64,000 bases of DNA from positions 62,001 to 126,000 of the forward strand of contig QIBA01000028.1 of assembly GCA_003225175.1 (NCBI GenBank), read 5' to 3'. This document shows positions 61,651 to 64,000 of the stretch, one piece after another. The translations under genes were made by a program, and so were the position numbers. Each line of letters starts with the position of its first letter. The first letter of the stretch is position 1. The notes beneath the pieces are model-generated. The model saw nothing but the letters and a program-made list of their open reading frames with translations. It searched no databases and was not told the origin of the DNA. The DNA is from Acidobacteriota bacterium. Lineage in GTDB: Bacteria > Acidobacteriota > Terriglobia > Terriglobales > Acidobacteriaceae.

Positions 61651-63622
61651 GATTCAGCTCTCGGGCGCTGGAAAGCGCTTCGGCCACAAACTGCTGTTCG
61701 AAGATCTTGATTGGCTGATCACACCCAACGACCGCGTTGGCGTGGTCGGTGCTAATGGGACGGGAAAATCCACGCTGCTGAAAGTGCTTGCCGGAATCGA
61801 ATCGCTCGATTACGGCAGCATCGTGCGCACGAAGGGAATTACCGCGGGTTATCTTCCGCAGGATGGTCTCTCGCTTAGCGGACGGACGGTCTTCGTCGAA
61901 TGCATCTCTGTCTTCGACGAGATTCGCGCGATGGAGCAGGAACTCGAACAACTCACTGTCCGCATGTCCGAGCTGGATCACGTTAGTGCTGAATACGCGC
62001 AGGTTGCCGATCGATTCCACATCCTGGAGACGCAGTTCCATGCACACGATGGCTACGCGCTGGAAGCTCAGGTCGGCGCGGTATTAACCGGCCTGGGCTT
62101 CCGCAAAGAAGATTGGCAGCGGGCGACCGAGGAGTTCTCGGGCGGATGGCAGATGCGAATTGCGCTCGCCAAGCTCCTGCTGCAGAAACCGAATTTGTTG
62201 CTTCTCGATGAACCCACGAACCATTTGGATCTCGAGACACGCAACTGGCTTGAAGACTATCTCAGCAACTACCCATATGCCTTTGTGCTCATCTCCCATG
62301 ACCGCTATTTCCTCGACGTCACGGTAAAGAAAACGGTCGAGATCTGGAACAAGCGTGTGCAGTTCTATAGCGGGAATTACGAGAAGTACCTGGCGCAACG
62401 GGAAGAGCGTAAGACGCAACTTGAGTCCGCGTATCGAAATCAGCGCGAGAAGATCGAGCAGCTCGAAGCCTTCATTAATCGCTTTCGCTATCAGGCGACC
62501 AAGGCAAAACAGGTCCAGAGCCGCATCAAGGAACTTGAACGCATGGAGCGCATCAAGATTCCGCCGGAAGAGAAAACCATCCATTTTCATTTTCCGAAAC
62601 CCAAACCAAGCGGACGAATGGTCGCGGACTTCAAGGGAGTGGCCAAGAATTACGACACCAAGGAAGTCTTTCGTAATGTGAACTTCGTGATCGAGCGCGG
62701 TGATCGCATTGCTCTTGTAGGCGCAAATGGCGCGGGCAAGTCGACGCTGATCCGCATGTTGAGCGGCAGTGAACCGCTTACGGCCGGTGAGTACGTTCTT
62801 GGACACCACGCGGAGCCAGACTACTTCGCGCAAGACCAGTACAAAGTGCTCAGTCCTGAACGCCGCATGCTGGATGATCTGGAAGAGGTCGCTCCACGTT
62901 CCACGATGACCGAACTCCGCAACTTGCTCGGCTGCTTTTTGTTTTCGGACGATGACGTATTCAAAACGCTGGGCGTGCTCTCGGGAGGCGAACGCAATCG
63001 TTATGCATTAGCGCGCATGCTGCTGCATCCCTCAAATTTTCTGTTGCTGGATGAGCCTACGAATCACCTGGATCTGAGGGCCAAGGACGTGCTGCTGAAC
63101 GCACTGCAGGAGTTCAGCGGAACCGTCGTCTTCGTTTCGCATGATCGTTATTTCATCGACAAGCTGGCCACGCGAGTCTTCGAAGTAGGCGGCGGCAACG
63201 TCGAGGTATTTCCGGGTAACTACGAAGATTATCTCTGGCGCAAGCAAGGTGGCGCGACTCAGCTGAGCAGCAGCGCGCCTCAGAGTCAATCTGCCATGCG
63301 TTCAATGGCTGAGACTGCAGAAGCCCACTCCGACTTACGCGCAGCGAAGAACGGTATTCCCGCGGCAAAAGACTCTGCCGAGCCGAAGCAGAGGCGAGTG
63401 AATCCCATCAAACTTCGGCAAATGAAAGAAAGGGTGCATGAGATCGAGGAAGAAATCACCAAAGTCGAGGCCGGCATCGCAGAATGCGAGCAGGCGCTTC
63501 AGAACTTTGTGACCGCACAGGAGACGGCGAGAGTGACGAGCTTATTGGAGACCCGGCGATCCGATCTGGAGTCTCTGATGAAGGAGTGGGAAGAAATCTC
63601 GGCGGTCATTGAGAGTGCGTGA
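61649..63622 (+). CDS. ABC-F family ATPase (Uup/EttA type)
   Basis: A 657-aa soluble protein with two ATPase domains: Walker A GANGTGKS and GANGAGKS, signatures SGGWQMRIALAKLL and SGGERNRYALARML, and two Walker B copies LLLLDEPTNHLD. The linker YSGNYEKYLAQREERKTQLE is the P-site tRNA-interacting motif of ABC-F proteins, and the C-terminus is a coiled coil. Such proteins act on ribosomes, in translation or antibiotic protection, or on branched DNA (Uup). It is not a transporter. ATG 61649 (MIQLSGAG) is the family start. Confidence 0.92.
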   Translation: MIQLSGAGKRFGHKLLFEDLDWLITPNDRVGVVGANGTGKSTLLKVLAGIESLDYGSIVRTKGITAGYLPQDGLSLSGRTVFVECISVFDEIRAMEQELEQLTVRMSELDHVSAEYAQVADRFHILETQFHAHDGYALEAQVGAVLTGLGFRKEDWQRATEEFSGGWQMRIALAKLLLQKPNLLLLDEPTNHLDLETRNWLEDYLSNYPYAFVLISHDRYFLDVTVKKTVEIWNKRVQFYSGNYEKYLAQREERKTQLESAYRNQREKIEQLEAFINRFRYQATKAKQVQSRIKELERMERIKIPPEEKTIHFHFPKPKPSGRMVADFKGVAKNYDTKEVFRNVNFVIERGDRIALVGANGAGKSTLIRMLSGSEPLTAGEYVLGHHAEPDYFAQDQYKVLSPERRMLDDLEEVAPRSTMTELRNLLGCFLFSDDDVFKTLGVLSGGERNRYALARMLLHPSNFLLLDEPTNHLDLRAKDVLLNALQEFSGTVVFVSHDRYFIDKLATRVFEVGGGNVEVFPGNYEDYLWRKQGGATQLSSSAPQSQSAMRSMAETAEAHSDLRAAKNGIPAAKDSAEPKQRRVNPIKLRQMKERVHEIEEEITKVEAGIAECEQALQNFVTAQETARVTSLLETRRSDLESLMKEWEEISAVIESA

Positions 63623-63722
63623 AGAGTAGCACCGGCGGCGGCAGGCGCTGAGTGAGTGTCCTCAATCAGGCGATTCTCTCCTTGTGTCCACTACCCGGTA
63701 GCTATCGCCGCCAGTATTGCCT

Positions 63723-64000
63723 TCACTTGCCCGGCAATTTAACCCCACCATCCACTCCCCAAGTTTTTCCCGCGTTGAACACAAGGAAGATCAGGAAAAG
63801 CATTGCTAAGGGAATGTTATCGAGATGGGCGCCTAAATACCTCCAAGCTGGCGCGCCATGACCGGGCTCATACCAGCTCGAGAAGGTCATTGCCAGCATG
63901 AACACTATGCCTCCTAATGAACTCAAACGCACAAGCCATCCGAGCACCAGTGAGATGCCGATAAGCAGTTCGCTCCAGGCCACGATCCGAGCCCACAGGA
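63723..64000 (-). CDS. DoxX-family membrane protein, N-terminus beyond window
   Basis: The frame is open to the window edge and gives 91 residues up to a TAA at 63737-63739 region of the strand: LWARIVAWSELLIGISLVLG, LGGIVFMLAMTFSSWYEPG and PLAMLFLIFLVFNAGKTWGVDG. This is the last half of a DoxX protein, which has four helices and is found in quinol oxidase or thiosulfate systems and many stress contexts. The start must lie past 64000; a GTG at 63981-63983 is only internal. Confidence 0.75.
   Translation of the reverse strand, partial: LWARIVAWSELLIGISLVLGWLVRLSSLGGIVFMLAMTFSSWYEPGHGAPAWRYLGAHLDNIPLAMLFLIFLVFNAGKTWGVDGGVKLPGK

Overview
The window looks like chromosomal DNA of a soil Acidobacteriota (Terriglobia-type) bacterium. 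This is an inference from gene content: large secreted TPR/VCBS/ASPIC-UnbV and BNR-propeller proteins, a BON-domain protein with a long Ser/Thr linker, an IS200-like REP-associated transposase, several small lineage-type proteins, moderately high G+C, and Gram-negative envelope genes (lptE, TolC, Kdo hydroxylase). No rRNA, tRNA, CRISPR array or prophage was seen.

Layout. 1-10.4 kb: a partial secreted protein, a Bcp-type peroxiredoxin with an in-frame TGA exactly at the peroxidatic cysteine, a YhhQ queuosine-precursor transporter, a GAF-GAF-PP2C phosphatase, a reverse-strand glycosylation cluster (GT39-like, GT2, Gfo/Idh/MocA), a CDF metal exporter, a BON protein and a ferredoxin. 10.4-18.8 kb: a mostly co-directional block with meaB-mce (propionyl/methylmalonyl-CoA), tsaB followed by a transposase fused in frame to RimI, a DUF465 protein, psd-pssA (phosphatidylethanolamine), an Asd-like pseudoenzyme, lptE and holA. 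18.8-32.2 kb: a three-unit hairpin array, a hydrolase, an ECF sigma factor, an ABC ATPase with TolC and an NtrC/NtrY pair, a very large BNR-propeller protein and a VanX-like dipeptidase. 32.2-42.5 kb: a frameshifted YjdF gene, a Kdo hydroxylase, pgsA, 2-oxoacid dehydrogenase E1 beta/alpha with lipB and lpd but no E2, a dead hicAB module and hemB. 42.8-64 kb: an AAA ATPase, an NlpC/P60 hydrolase, a metallo-beta-lactamase-fold protein, a PcrA/UvrD helicase carrying dispersed repeats inside its reading frame, several tiny proteins, an M28 peptidase, a rhomboid-like protein, a CRTAC1-type protein, an acyl-CoA ligase, hydrolases, DNA polymerase IV, an ABC-F ATPase and a partial DoxX protein.

The main points for follow-up are: (1) the candidate selenocysteine Bcp with a SECIS-like hairpin; (2) the RAYT-RimI fusion, in which the acetyltransferase has no start codon of its own; (3) a near-perfect palindromic repeat in four copies, one translated inside the helicase gene; (4) a 33-bp-period hairpin array after holA; (5) a compensated frameshift pair in a small membrane protein; and (6) a hicAB toxin-antitoxin pair with several independent lesions.

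At least four intergenic inverted-repeat families are present, plus 7-bp-period arrays, so much of the noncoding DNA is repeat-derived. All family assignments come from motif recognition in the translated sequence. No database search was run.
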